From Thiothrix caldifontis (GTDB lineage Bacteria; Pseudomonadota; Gammaproteobacteria; Thiotrichales; Thiotrichaceae): 64,000 nt of DNA. The notes beneath the pieces are model-generated. The model was not told the origin of the DNA. It was given only the letters and a program-made list of their open reading frames with translations, and made no database searches. Made by a program: the position numbers and the translations under genes. The DNA lies in contig NZ_FNQP01000016.1 in assembly GCF_900107695.1 (NCBI RefSeq), forward strand, positions 1-64,000, given 5' to 3'. Of this stretch, positions 34,880 to 43,611 are shown piece by piece (position 1 is the stretch's first letter; each line of letters starts with the position of its first letter).

Positions 34880-35934
34880 GCGGTGATAGCAGCCAAGAAA
34901 AAACCGAGCAACCCAGTTCACGTAAACTGCAAAAAGCCCGTGAACAAGGCCAAGTAGCTCGCAGTAATGACGTTGCTTCAGCATTAATCATGCTGTTTAC
35001 CGTGCTGTATTTTATGCTGGCATGGAACTGGATCTTGGATCAGTTCAAGGAAATGTTTAGTATTGTACCCCGTTTATACACCATGCCATTTCCCCAAGCT
35101 GTGGAAATTGGTTTTAAAACCATGCTGGAAAGTGCCTTGTACGGCATCGCACTCCCTTTTGCAATGATCACTGTGGTTGCAGGTATTTTAGGCAACATTG
35201 TTCAGTTTGGTTTTGTGTTTTCCTTCGACCCGATCATTCCGAAACCGGAAAAAGTTAGCTTATCCAGTGGTTTTAAGCGGATTTTTTCTGCCAAGCAATT
35301 CGTTACCACATTACTATCGCTGTTGAAAACCATCATTATCGGGGCAATCCTACTGATTGTATTGCGTATCGGGCTTGGCGAGTTGTTGCACGCCATCAAA
35401 CAATGCAACGTTGAATGCCAGCAAACCGTCGTCGAAGACCTAACCCGTCAACTCATGCTGTACATTTTGCCCATACTCATTTTTATCGCCATACTCGACT
35501 TTTTGTTTCAAAGCCAACAATTCATTAAAGATCAGCGCATGACCAAAGAAGAAGTCAAAAAAGAAATGAAAGACATCTTTGGCGATCCGCATGTGCGTTC
35601 GGCGCGTCAGGGAATTCGGCGCGAACTCTCTGAGCAAGACATCAAGAAGCGTATTAGTACCGCTCGGCTGGTGATTCTCGACATGGGGATTGCCATTGCG
35701 TTGCAATACGAAGCAGGTACTACGCCTCTGCCCATTATAGTAGCTATCGGTAAAAATAATATGTCGCGCAAAATGGCGGAAATTGCCACCATTGAAAATG
35801 TACCGTTAGTCAGTGACCCAGGGTTAGTGCAGGATTTGCTTAGCGAGGGCAAATTAGACCAATACATACCCGAAAAAACTATTGATAGGGTCGCTAATTT
35901 ATTGCGTCAGACCCAAGGAAAAGTCAAACAATGA
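34876..35934 (+). CDS. sctU: SctU export switch protein with degenerate NPTH site
   Basis: The first 210 residues have the four-helix membrane domain (SSQEKTEQPSSRKLQKAREQGQVARSNDV, then SFDPIIPKPEKVSLSSGFKRIF), and the cytoplasmic part contains MTKEEVKKEMKDIFGDP, so it is clearly SctU. At the position of the universally used autocleavage motif NPTH it reads Leu268-Asp-Met-Gly271, within ARLVILDMGIAIALQYE. The frame is intact on both sides. In other systems cleavage between N and P lets the apparatus switch substrates, so this protein should not cleave at that site. It is the last of the sctQ-U coupled genes. Confidence 0.93.
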   Translation: MSGDSSQEKTEQPSSRKLQKAREQGQVARSNDVASALIMLFTVLYFMLAWNWILDQFKEMFSIVPRLYTMPFPQAVEIGFKTMLESALYGIALPFAMITVVAGILGNIVQFGFVFSFDPIIPKPEKVSLSSGFKRIFSAKQFVTTLLSLLKTIIIGAILLIVLRIGLGELLHAIKQCNVECQQTVVEDLTRQLMLYILPILIFIAILDFLFQSQQFIKDQRMTKEEVKKEMKDIFGDPHVRSARQGIRRELSEQDIKKRISTARLVILDMGIAIALQYEAGTTPLPIIVAIGKNNMSRKMAEIATIENVPLVSDPGLVQDLLSEGKLDQYIPEKTIDRVANLLRQTQGKVKQ

Positions 35935-36025
35935 CCAGTCGCCTCGCACAATTAAGACAGGCGCGTGCGAATTCACGATGGACATAACCCACATTTAGCC
36001 CGCTTCCTCGTACAATGGACGTATT

Positions 36026-36553
36026 ATGGAACAAGAAAAACAGCAAATGACATTGGCTCAACGTTTACAGAAAAGCTGGGCCGACCTAAGACAAACCAAC
36101 TTGCGAGCTCAAGCGCACTATGCCGTTTTTCGCACCACCCAACACATAAAAAATAAGAACGGATTGGTTAAACAATACCAACAACGTTTTATAGCAGGGT
36201 GGGAGAAATGGCTAGGTGTTGGTGCTGGCATTACCGGTTTACTAATGTTGCTCAACCCAGACAGCTTGTGGCGCTGGCAGTTTGTACTGGTATTAATTAG
36301 CGTTTTATTAGCACCGTTGTTAGCCAACCTTTTTCATTCACTAAAAAAAGTCTTTACCGAATATCCGGGTAAACAGCTTATCGGGCAAGTGATCACGCTA
36401 GAGCAACCCATCGTGGAAGGCACTGGCACTATTCGCTTAGATAATCTGGAGTGGCAATTGGCAGGCGTTGATTGCCTTGCCGGTACTCAAGCCAGAATTA
36501 TTGCCATCAATGACCGAACGCTATACATAACTCCCCTAAACCAAACGTCATAA
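36026..36553 (+). CDS. NfeD-like two-helix membrane protein inside the T3SS operon
   Basis: The 175-residue protein has a basic amphipathic N-terminus (1-60), two membrane helices (about 62-77 and 83-103) and a C-terminal OB-like module. The module runs about 116-172 (GKQLIGQVITLEQPIVEGTGTIRLDNLEWQL and then GTQARIIAINDRTLYITPL) and matches the NfeD C-terminal pattern. NfeD proteins usually accompany stomatin-type proteins, none of which is here. It lies between sctU and sctV in the same orientation, a position where no standard T3SS gene is expected. Confidence 0.6.
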   Translation: MEQEKQQMTLAQRLQKSWADLRQTNLRAQAHYAVFRTTQHIKNKNGLVKQYQQRFIAGWEKWLGVGAGITGLLMLLNPDSLWRWQFVLVLISVLLAPLLANLFHSLKKVFTEYPGKQLIGQVITLEQPIVEGTGTIRLDNLEWQLAGVDCLAGTQARIIAINDRTLYITPLNQTS

Positions 36554-36583
36554 CTCATTATAAGGATCAGGAGCACCGTTTCC

Positions 36584-38632
36584 ATGCAATCCAGCGCCTC
36601 ACAAGATTTCCTTACGTCACTGACCCGTCGCAGTGACGTAGCGCTGGCACTGTTGCTGGTCGCTATTATTGCCATGATGATCCTCCCCATGCCTACCTTG
36701 GTCATGGATATGCTGATCGCCTTAAATATGAGCATTGCCATCCTATTAATGATGTTAGGAATTTATATTCCACATCCGTTGGCTATTTCATCGTTCCCCT
36801 CCATTCTATTGTTAACAACACTATTTCGGCTTTCCCTCAGCATTGCCACGACTCGGTTGATCTTGCTGGAAGCGGATGCCGGACACATCATTCAAACCTT
36901 TGGCGAATTCGTGGTCGGTGGTAACTTGATCGTGGGTTTGGTCGTGTTCCTGATTATTACGATTGTCCAGTTTATCGTCATTACCAAAGGTTCCGAACGT
37001 ATCGCAGAAGTTAGCGCCCGCTTTTCATTAGATGCCATGCCCGGTAAGCAAATGAGCATCGACAGCGACATGCGTGCAGGTCTGATTACCTTGGCAGATG
37101 CTCGTCATCGGCGCTCCAACCTTGAAAAAGAAAGTCAGTTATACGGCGCATTAGACGGTGCAATGAAATTCGTCAAAGGCGATGCCATTGCTGGTCTGAT
37201 CATCATCTTAGTCAATATTCTGGGGGGAATCGCTATCGGCACCATGCAGCGCGGAATGCCAATGGGTGAAGCACTGGAGTTGTATTCAATCCTCACCATT
37301 GGGGATGGTCTGGTATCACAAATTCCAGCACTGTTCATTTCCATTACCTCTGGCATTATTGTCACCCGTGTACGTGGCGAAGATGACACCAACCTTGGTT
37401 CTGATATTGGCGGACAAATACTCGCACAGCCCAGCGCCTTACTCGCAGCGGCAGGTATTGTGGGAGCAATGGGGCTTGTTCCGGGCTTCCCCACGGTCGT
37501 TTTCCTGTTTCTCGCGGTGTTATTAGGCTTCACCGGCATGGCACTACGCAAAGTACAAACCCAAATGGAGTTTGCTGATGCTGAAATCACCACTGTTATC
37601 GGTCAACAAGACGCAGGAAAAGCCGCTCAACTGGCAGGCGGCGGCAGTGATACCAAATTAGCATTGGAAGAGATGCAACCACTCTCACCTGCCTTGGTGG
37701 AATTACCTGCACAAGCCAAAAATCTCTTTTCACTGGAAACCTTGAATCAAGACTTCATGCGTATCCGTCGTGACTTCTATCAGGACATGGGTGTACCCCT
37801 ACCGGGAATTAGCCTGCGACTTTCAGCTCAATTGAACAGTGACACGTATCAGATTTCCATCCGAGGTGTGCCGGTTGCGCAAGGCAATCTCAAACCAGCA
37901 AGCCCCACCGTAACTGCCTTACCCACACCACCTGCTGATAAAACCAGTGCTGATTTGGTAACTAATAACGCCCGACCAACTCCCGACAACATCCAGGCAA
38001 TCAGCTTCCATTTGGCGTATGTGTTGCGCAAACATGCTTCTGAATTCATTGGTATTCAGGAAATGCACACCCTCTATAACAAACTGGAGCAATCCAGCTA
38101 CACCGAACTGGTGCGGGAAGTCCAACGCGCAGTGAATACCCCGAAAACGGTCGATGTGTTCCGCCGTCTACTCAACGAAGGTATTTCCATCCGCGACCTG
38201 CGCCAAATCTTGGGCACATTGGTTGAGTTTGGTGAAATGGAAAAAGACACCAGCATGTTGGCAGAACGGGTACGTATCAGCCTCAAACGCCAGCTTTCTT
38301 ATACCTTTACCAATGGCACAGGCGTCTTACCTGTTTACATGTTCGCCCCCGAAACCGAAAAGCTGCTGCAAAATAGCCTGCGACAAACCCCGAATGGCGT
38401 CTTTTTCGCCCTTGCACCAGAAGCCACCTCACAATTCACCAACGTATTGCATGAACTCGAAACCGAACACGCAAAAGACAAAGTACGCCCAGTCATTCTT
38501 ACCAGTTTGGAATTACGCCGCCATATTCGTCGCCATATTGAAACCAGCTTCCCTGAATTGCCGGTGATCTCTGTGCAGGAACTCACCACGAGTATTTCCT
38601 TAAACCCTATTGGTGAGATCAGGTTAACATGA
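36584..38632 (+). CDS. sctV: SctV, major export apparatus protein
   Basis: SctV (FlhA family) forms the nonameric export ring and proton-linked engine. Eight N-terminal membrane helices occupy about residues 20-330, with the FHIPEP-type signature [26 protein letters not shown] in the loop. The cytoplasmic domain follows, ending [22 protein letters not shown]. The length of 682 residues is normal. Its stop overlaps the sctN start (ATGA). Confidence 0.97.
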   Translation: MQSSASQDFLTSLTRRSDVALALLLVAIIAMMILPMPTLVMDMLIALNMSIAILLMMLGIYIPHPLAISSFPSILLLTTLFRLSLSIATTRLILLEADAGHIIQTFGEFVVGGNLIVGLVVFLIITIVQFIVITKGSERIAEVSARFSLDAMPGKQMSIDSDMRAGLITLADARHRRSNLEKESQLYGALDGAMKFVKGDAIAGLIIILVNILGGIAIGTMQRGMPMGEALELYSILTIGDGLVSQIPALFISITSGIIVTRVRGEDDTNLGSDIGGQILAQPSALLAAAGIVGAMGLVPGFPTVVFLFLAVLLGFTGMALRKVQTQMEFADAEITTVIGQQDAGKAAQLAGGGSDTKLALEEMQPLSPALVELPAQAKNLFSLETLNQDFMRIRRDFYQDMGVPLPGISLRLSAQLNSDTYQISIRGVPVAQGNLKPASPTVTALPTPPADKTSADLVTNNARPTPDNIQAISFHLAYVLRKHASEFIGIQEMHTLYNKLEQSSYTELVREVQRAVNTPKTVDVFRRLLNEGISIRDLRQILGTLVEFGEMEKDTSMLAERVRISLKRQLSYTFTNGTGVLPVYMFAPETEKLLQNSLRQTPNGVFFALAPEATSQFTNVLHELETEHAKDKVRPVILTSLELRRHIRRHIETSFPELPVISVQELTTSISLNPIGEIRLT

Positions 38633-39963
38633 GACCCCGTACCCCACTCAGCCATGTCACCGAGCGCCTGCGCAATAATCTCGAAAAGTGTACGCCACTG
38701 GTATTACACGGGCGCATTGTGCAAGTTACCGGCACGGTAGTCCGTGCCATTGTGCCGCGTGTCAAACTCGGTGAATTGTGTATGTTAAAAAATAGCGGTG
38801 ATCCGCGTGAGATTCCGGCGGAAGTGATCGGTTTTGAGCAAAACATCGCGCTACTTGCCCCGATTGGTGATATGCAAGGCGTTTCAGCACACACACAAGT
38901 GATCACCACTGGCAAAATGCTGGAAGTTGGTGTCGGCGAACACCTCAGAGGCTGTGTTCTGGATGGTATTGGGCGCGTTCAGGAAAACCCAAACCGCACC
39001 ATGCCCACATTTACCGAATATTACCCCATTTACGCCACCCCCCCCGATCCACTCTCTCGCGACCGGGTGAGTGAGCCACTTTCATTAGGGATTCGCTCGA
39101 TGGATGCATTGATCACCTGTGGTATCGGGCAACGTATTGGCGTGTTTGCCGGTGCAGGTGTCGGCAAAAGCTCTTTACTCAGTATGTTGGTGCAACACGC
39201 CGATGTCGATGTTTACGTGGTGGCACTGATTGGCGAACGTGGGCGCGAAGTCCGTGAATTCATGGAAGAAGCCCTCGGCGAAGCGGGGATGCAAAAAACC
39301 ATCCTCATTGTTGCCACCTCTGACCGCCCAGCGATTGAGCGCCTCAAAGCCGCCTATGTTGCCACTGCGGTTGCTGAATACTTCCGCGACAAAGGTAATA
39401 ACGTCTTATTGCTAATGGACTCGCTCACCCGTTTTGCACGGGCGCAACGCGAAATTGGCTTAGCTGCGGGGGAAGCACCCGCCCGGCGCGGTTTCCCACC
39501 ATCGGTGTTTTCCGAACTGCCCAAACTGGTTGAACGCGCAGGCAACTCAGACAAAGGCTCAATCACTGCCTTTTACACCGTGTTGGTGGAAGGCGACGAT
39601 ATGAGCGACCCGATTGCGGATGAGGTACGCTCCTTGCTGGATGGGCACATTATGCTGTCACGCGACCTAGCGGCTGGCAATCATTACCCGGCAGTCGACA
39701 TCCTCGCCAGTCTGAGCCGTATTATGCCGCAACTGGTTAGCCCCCAGCATCGCGCTGCTGCCGCACATTTGCGTACTTTGCTGGCAAAATACAAAGAAAT
39801 CGAATTTTTGTTGCGGGTCGGTGAATACAAACACGGTTCCGACCCATTGGCAGACGAAGCGATCCGCAAAATGGATGAAATTCTGCGCTTCCTCAAACAA
39901 CCTTCCCACGAATATTCCAGTTTTGATGAAACAATCAACTGGCTAATACAATTGGCAGGATAA
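38629..39963 (+). CDS. sctN: SctN, type III secretion ATPase
   Basis: This is the hexameric ATPase that strips chaperones and unfolds substrates at the export gate. Walker A is GAGVGKS at 175-181. [23 protein letters not shown] is the Walker B and T3SS-ATPase signature, and [15 protein letters not shown] is also typical. The length of 444 residues is normal. It is followed by sctO after 5 bases. Confidence 0.97.
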   Translation: MRPRTPLSHVTERLRNNLEKCTPLVLHGRIVQVTGTVVRAIVPRVKLGELCMLKNSGDPREIPAEVIGFEQNIALLAPIGDMQGVSAHTQVITTGKMLEVGVGEHLRGCVLDGIGRVQENPNRTMPTFTEYYPIYATPPDPLSRDRVSEPLSLGIRSMDALITCGIGQRIGVFAGAGVGKSSLLSMLVQHADVDVYVVALIGERGREVREFMEEALGEAGMQKTILIVATSDRPAIERLKAAYVATAVAEYFRDKGNNVLLLMDSLTRFARAQREIGLAAGEAPARRGFPPSVFSELPKLVERAGNSDKGSITAFYTVLVEGDDMSDPIADEVRSLLDGHIMLSRDLAAGNHYPAVDILASLSRIMPQLVSPQHRAAAAHLRTLLAKYKEIEFLLRVGEYKHGSDPLADEAIRKMDEILRFLKQPSHEYSSFDETINWLIQLAG

Positions 39964-39968
39964 TCGTC

Positions 39969-40391
39969 ATGAGCTTAGAACAGTTAAAAACCATTCGTGC
40001 CCGCCGTATGGAACAACGTTTCATCGAATTACAGGAACAACGCCGTATTTTTCAAACGCATGAACAACAACTGCATGAAAAAGAGCAGCAACTGGTCAAC
40101 TTTGGACAATGGCGGCTGGAACATCAGGAAGCCTTGTTTACTAACCTAAAAAATCAGCCATTTGCTCCCCAAATGCTGTTTGAATACCAGAAAAATCTGG
40201 ACGATTTACGTCAAGAAGAAGAACGCCTACGCGCTGAACTTGCGGATGCCCAACAAGGCTTGCAAACGGCTGCCGCTCAGGTCCAAACGGCACAGCAGCA
40301 GTCCAGCGAGGCTAACCTGAAACTGGAAAAGCTTAAAGAAATCATTAAAATGCAGGACGATAAAAAGTCCCGCGAAGAGCCTGCTCAATAA
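39969..40391 (+). CDS. sctO: SctO, stalk protein of the ATPase
   Basis: The 140-residue protein is almost entirely coiled coil, rich in Glu, Gln and Leu, with the LEQLKTIRARRMEQRFIELQEQ start common to YscO/FliJ-like stalks that contact SctN and SctV. The assignment rests on size, structure and position directly after sctN. The last 47 bases overlap the convergent sctL. Confidence 0.8.
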   Translation: MSLEQLKTIRARRMEQRFIELQEQRRIFQTHEQQLHEKEQQLVNFGQWRLEHQEALFTNLKNQPFAPQMLFEYQKNLDDLRQEEERLRAELADAQQGLQTAAAQVQTAQQQSSEANLKLEKLKEIIKMQDDKKSREEPAQ

Positions 40392-40962
40392 TCTGCATTT
40401 GCTGTTCCAGACTCGCATTCACAATCCCCAGATCCGATTCCAGAATACAGCCATCCACCGCCACTTGGTCATCACCGACCACTTCCAGACTGGTAAAGCG
40501 ATGCGGAATCGCATCCAATTGCTCCGAAATTGTTGTCTGCATTTGTGGGTGAACCCTAACCAACAGCTTATGACTGCCCCGTACTAACTCCAAACCGCCC
40601 AATACCGCTTGCCGAACCCGCTCTTCCTGATCAAAACCGGCAATCACTTTACGCACAGCACCTGTTACTAATTCCACCAATTCGCCTTCCAGCGCCATCA
40701 GAGTGTCATTGACCCGCCCAGTAAATAACACCATTTTCTCGGCAGCTTCTTGGTTGGCACGCTCCCGCCCCTGTTCTAATCCTCGCTTGATGGAACGCCC
40801 CAACGCTACCGACATGATTTCTTCACGCTGACGGTGGCGGTGCTCCAGATCAAAAGCCAAGCGTTCATACGCAACCAACTCTTCGTAATCTTCAGCTTTT
40901 AGTACTTTCTGACCGGCACGCAGTTGCGCCTCTACTGGCTTAATTGAAAAGAATTTTGCCAT
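40345..40962 (-). CDS. sctL: SctL, ATPase stator
   Basis: SctL (FliH-like) links the ATPase to the SctQ pods. The 205 residues have a helical N-terminal part with DLEHRHRQREEIMSVALGRSIKRGLEQGRERANQEAAEKM and a C-terminal domain containing LLVRVHPQMQTTISEQL and DGCILESDLGIVNASLEQQM, the conserved V-ATPase-E-like end. It overlaps sctK upstream by 23 bases and sctO convergently by 47 bases. Confidence 0.9.
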   Translation of the reverse strand: MAKFFSIKPVEAQLRAGQKVLKAEDYEELVAYERLAFDLEHRHRQREEIMSVALGRSIKRGLEQGRERANQEAAEKMVLFTGRVNDTLMALEGELVELVTGAVRKVIAGFDQEERVRQAVLGGLELVRGSHKLLVRVHPQMQTTISEQLDAIPHRFTSLEVVGDDQVAVDGCILESDLGIVNASLEQQMQIIEQALRGTFYRPAF

Positions 40963-41635
40963 CGCGGCTGACCCCCATTTTGATTTCTATTGCCACTTTT
41001 TGTACCAAAACGGCACATTCAGCAGCTTGTGTTTCTAATACCTGACCACATTTCGCGTAACGTTTCCACAACACATAATATTCGCGCTCCAACTTATAGA
41101 CCAAACGTTTCCAAAAAGCAGGAGGATAACCCGCAAAGGCAGCACGCAAACACAACATGCCCGCCAATACAAAACGCTTTTTCAAGCCCATATGCTGAGG
41201 AAACGTAATAGATGTGCTGATGTTATGCGTTAACAGGGGGGCGCGTTGTTGTAAAAAACGGTAAAGGTCATCCCCAAGCAAACGTTGGGTTTTGATAATA
41301 TCTTCACGAGTGACAATCCTACGCAATAATTGAAAATGAAAGACTGCACCAAGATACAAAATTAATTGCCCTAACTCTTGTCCGCGCCATAAAGCTAAGC
41401 GTGTGATGGGCTTACTGAAATCAAAAAACACACTGTCATGCAAACCAAGACGCTGCATCATATGCCGCAATAAACGACTTTCTCCACGAACTTGACCAAA
41501 GAGTGCTTGCATGACTTTGCCGTCTGGCATGGTCGCCAGCCAACTCGGATGAATATAGGAATCAGGGCGAAAATTAAACCGCCACACTGCCTGTGAAAAT
41601 TCGTCAGTAATATCGAAATGATTGGAAATACTCAT
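40940..41635 (-). CDS. sctK: SctK, sorting-platform adaptor
   Basis: SctK links SctD to the SctQ pods. The 231-residue protein shows FNFRPDSYIHPSWLATMPDG near the N-terminus, the best-preserved YscK-type motif, and a helical remainder. The K-L order is that of Ysc-type clusters, but here the pair is detached from sctJ and placed at the far end of the island on the minus strand. Confidence 0.78.
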   Translation of the reverse strand: MSISNHFDITDEFSQAVWRFNFRPDSYIHPSWLATMPDGKVMQALFGQVRGESRLLRHMMQRLGLHDSVFFDFSKPITRLALWRGQELGQLILYLGAVFHFQLLRRIVTREDIIKTQRLLGDDLYRFLQQRAPLLTHNISTSITFPQHMGLKKRFVLAGMLCLRAAFAGYPPAFWKRLVYKLEREYYVLWKRYAKCGQVLETQAAECAVLVQKVAIEIKMGVSRDGKILFN

Positions 41636-41727
41636 GATGCCAACATTTTTTTAACTATACTGACATTATTGCCTGCCCATATACAACTAAACAGGCATTT
41701 CCTGACAAAACCACTCACTTGCCTGAA

Positions 41728-42222
41728 TCAGCGGTAGCCCAATCCCGTTACTTGCTTGTGCAACTTCGCATTTTCATCACTCAAATGGCGCACCAAGAAA
41801 TCTAGGCTACGTACCACAAATTCTAATAAATTGGTCGCAATGTAAGGTTCTTCGATACGAATGCGGTTATACATCTGGCGGTTAATTTCCAGCAAACGCA
41901 CCCCACTGCGTCGAGCTTTCAGGCGCACGGTACGTGGCTGGCGATCGAAAAAAGACATTTCTCCCACCAAACTGCCAGGATTTAACTGACCCACTTCAAA
42001 CTCGCGTTCACCATCGACTTGCAACAACTTAACAGCGCCACCGATCACCAGATAAAAACGGTCACTGATTTCGCCAATATCCGCGACAATCTCTTGCGAC
42101 CCCAGCTCACGCAGCCGGGTGTAACGAATAAATTTGAGCACCTCATCATCCGTTAGTGCAGCGCAAAACTCAGGACAGGTATCTTTAACCTGCTCCAGCA
42201 GGGGAGAACTAGCATTATTCAT
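41728..42222 (-). CDS. cyclic-nucleotide-binding domain protein without DNA-binding domain
   Basis: The start at 42222 (MNNASSPLLEQV) is chosen over a 39-residue upstream extension that would overlap the divergent ibaG gene. The 164 residues hold one cNMP-binding beta-roll (FYLVIGGAVKLLQVDGEREFEVGQLNPGSLVGEMSFFDRQPRTVRLKA), with the phosphate-cassette region GSLVGEMSFFDRQPRTV recognisable. A C-terminal helix follows but no helix-turn-helix, so it is not a Crp-type regulator. It lies next to sctK, but a shared function is not shown. Confidence 0.8.
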   Translation of the reverse strand: MNNASSPLLEQVKDTCPEFCAALTDDEVLKFIRYTRLRELGSQEIVADIGEISDRFYLVIGGAVKLLQVDGEREFEVGQLNPGSLVGEMSFFDRQPRTVRLKARRSGVRLLEINRQMYNRIRIEEPYIATNLLEFVVRSLDFLVRHLSDENAKLHKQVTGLGYR

Positions 42223-42331
42223 GGGGATTGATCCGCTTAAACTAAATGCCTGTATTATACGCGCAGAAATAAGCGTTGTCGGCAGGTACAGCGTATAATC
42301 ACGCAATTTACCCTTAACAGGAGCCTCTTCT

Positions 42332-42568
42332 ATGAGCATTACTAATGACGCAGTTGCCGCCTTAATTCAAGCACATATCCCCGATGCACAAGTCACTATT
42401 CAGGGTGACGGCTACAAGTATGAAGCCGATGTTATCAGTGACGTTTTTGCAGGCTTGAATACCCTCAAACGTCATCAACTGGTTTACGCGGCGGTTAATG
42501 ATGCGATTACCGCAGGCCAGCTCCATGCGCTCACCATTCGTGCGAAAACACCGGCGGAAGTCGCCTAA
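42332..42568 (+). CDS. ibaG: BolA-family protein, IbaG type
   Basis: The 78-residue protein has the BolA fold signature (ALIQAHIPDAQVTIQGDGYKYEADVISDVFAGLNTLKRHQLVYAAV). IbaG/BolA proteins work with monothiol glutaredoxins in iron-sulfur trafficking. The size and lack of an extended C-terminus point to IbaG. The stop shares one base with the next start (TAATG). Confidence 0.88.
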   Translation: MSITNDAVAALIQAHIPDAQVTIQGDGYKYEADVISDVFAGLNTLKRHQLVYAAVNDAITAGQLHALTIRAKTPAEVA

Positions 42569-43293
42569 TGGATGCGAAAACCCGTACCCAACACCCGGTA
42601 CTGCAACCCATCAGTGACAAGGAGCTGGCACGCGAGAGCTGGAAAATTTTCCAGATCATGGGGGAATTTGTGGACGGGTTTGAACGCCTTGCCCACTTAC
42701 GCCCTTCGGTCAGCATCTTCGGCTCGGCACGTACTCCACCGGCTGACCCGCTGTATCACTTAACCGAAACCATTGCTCACAAACTATCAGATGCAGGGTT
42801 TGCCGTCGTCAGTGGTGGTGGCCCCGGTTTGATGGAAGCAGCCAATAAAGGTGCGCAGCAAGGTAAATCCCCTAGCATTGGTTTGAATATTCAGCTTCCG
42901 CACGAACAACACTCCAATCCTTATCAGGATATTTCCTTGTATTTCCGGCATTTCTTTTCACGCAAAGTGATGTTCGTAAAACATGCCTCTGCCTATGTGG
43001 TGATGCCCGGTGGTTTTGGGACGCTGGATGAATTGGCGGAAATCCTGACCTTGGTACAAACCGCTAAAACCCGTAAAATACCCATCGTGCTGGTACATAC
43101 GTCCTTTTGGGAAGGCTTGGTCGGATGGTTCAAGCACACCTTGGTAAAACAAGGTACAATTTCAGCGGAAGATTTGGATCTGTTTGTCCTGCTGGATGAC
43201 GCAGATGCTATCGTCGATCATATTTTCGGTTATTACGAACGCGCGATATCGGGGCCATCCGCAGAAGAACGCGCTAAATTCATGGAGTTATAA
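42568..43293 (+). CDS. LOG-family nucleotide phosphoribohydrolase
   Basis: The 241-residue Rossmann-like protein carries the LOG/TIGR00730-type motifs: SIFGSARTPP, SGGGPGLMEAANKGA and PGGFGTLDELAEIL. Characterised members hydrolyse the N-glycosidic bond of nucleoside monophosphates or cytokinin ribotides. It is coupled to ibaG by a 1-base overlap. Confidence 0.9.
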   Translation: MDAKTRTQHPVLQPISDKELARESWKIFQIMGEFVDGFERLAHLRPSVSIFGSARTPPADPLYHLTETIAHKLSDAGFAVVSGGGPGLMEAANKGAQQGKSPSIGLNIQLPHEQHSNPYQDISLYFRHFFSRKVMFVKHASAYVVMPGGFGTLDELAEILTLVQTAKTRKIPIVLVHTSFWEGLVGWFKHTLVKQGTISAEDLDLFVLLDDADAIVDHIFGYYERAISGPSAEERAKFMEL

Positions 43294-43298
43294 AAACA

Positions 43299-43607
43299 AT
43301 GACAACAAAATACTGGCTAACACTGCCACTCATCGCGTTATTGACGGCGACAGCTCATGCAGATGAAGCCACCACTGATGCTGACGTTGCCAACAAATTA
43401 AAGATGGAAACGATCCGTGTCACCGATAATTTCGGCACGATTGAAGAAGAGCGCGTGCAAGCCATGCGTACTGAAATCCGCTATGTGCCAACTGATGGTG
43501 AAGGTGGTTATAACCTAGTCGATTCCGTTAGCTCTCAAGGCAAAAGCCAGAATGCGCACCAAAATCGGGATATGATGATTCCAAGTTGGAACCTATTCTC
43601 TTGGTAA
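43299..43607 (+). CDS. small periplasmic protein, DUF2782-like
   Basis: A signal peptide (cleavage after TAHA, near residue 21) precedes about 80 residues with IRVTDNFGTIEEERVQAM and EIRYVPTDGEGGYNLVD. The pattern and the position directly upstream of the homoserine kinase gene recall the DUF2782 protein next to thrB in Pseudomonas. No function is known. It is 4 bases from thrB. Confidence 0.5.
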   Translation: MTTKYWLTLPLIALLTATAHADEATTDADVANKLKMETIRVTDNFGTIEEERVQAMRTEIRYVPTDGEGGYNLVDSVSSQGKSQNAHQNRDMMIPSWNLFSW

Positions 43608-43611
43608 ATGC

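Noticed and set aside
35932-36025. short frame (18 codons) overlapping the sctU stop, and another from 35965
   Set aside because: Too short, without family resemblance. The gap before the NfeD-like gene is best left as a spacer.
41640-41727. terminator or promoter between the cNMP-binding gene and sctK
   Set aside because: TGCCTG/CAGGCA arms are separated by a 16-base loop without a T-run, and candidate -35/-10 boxes have poor spacing.
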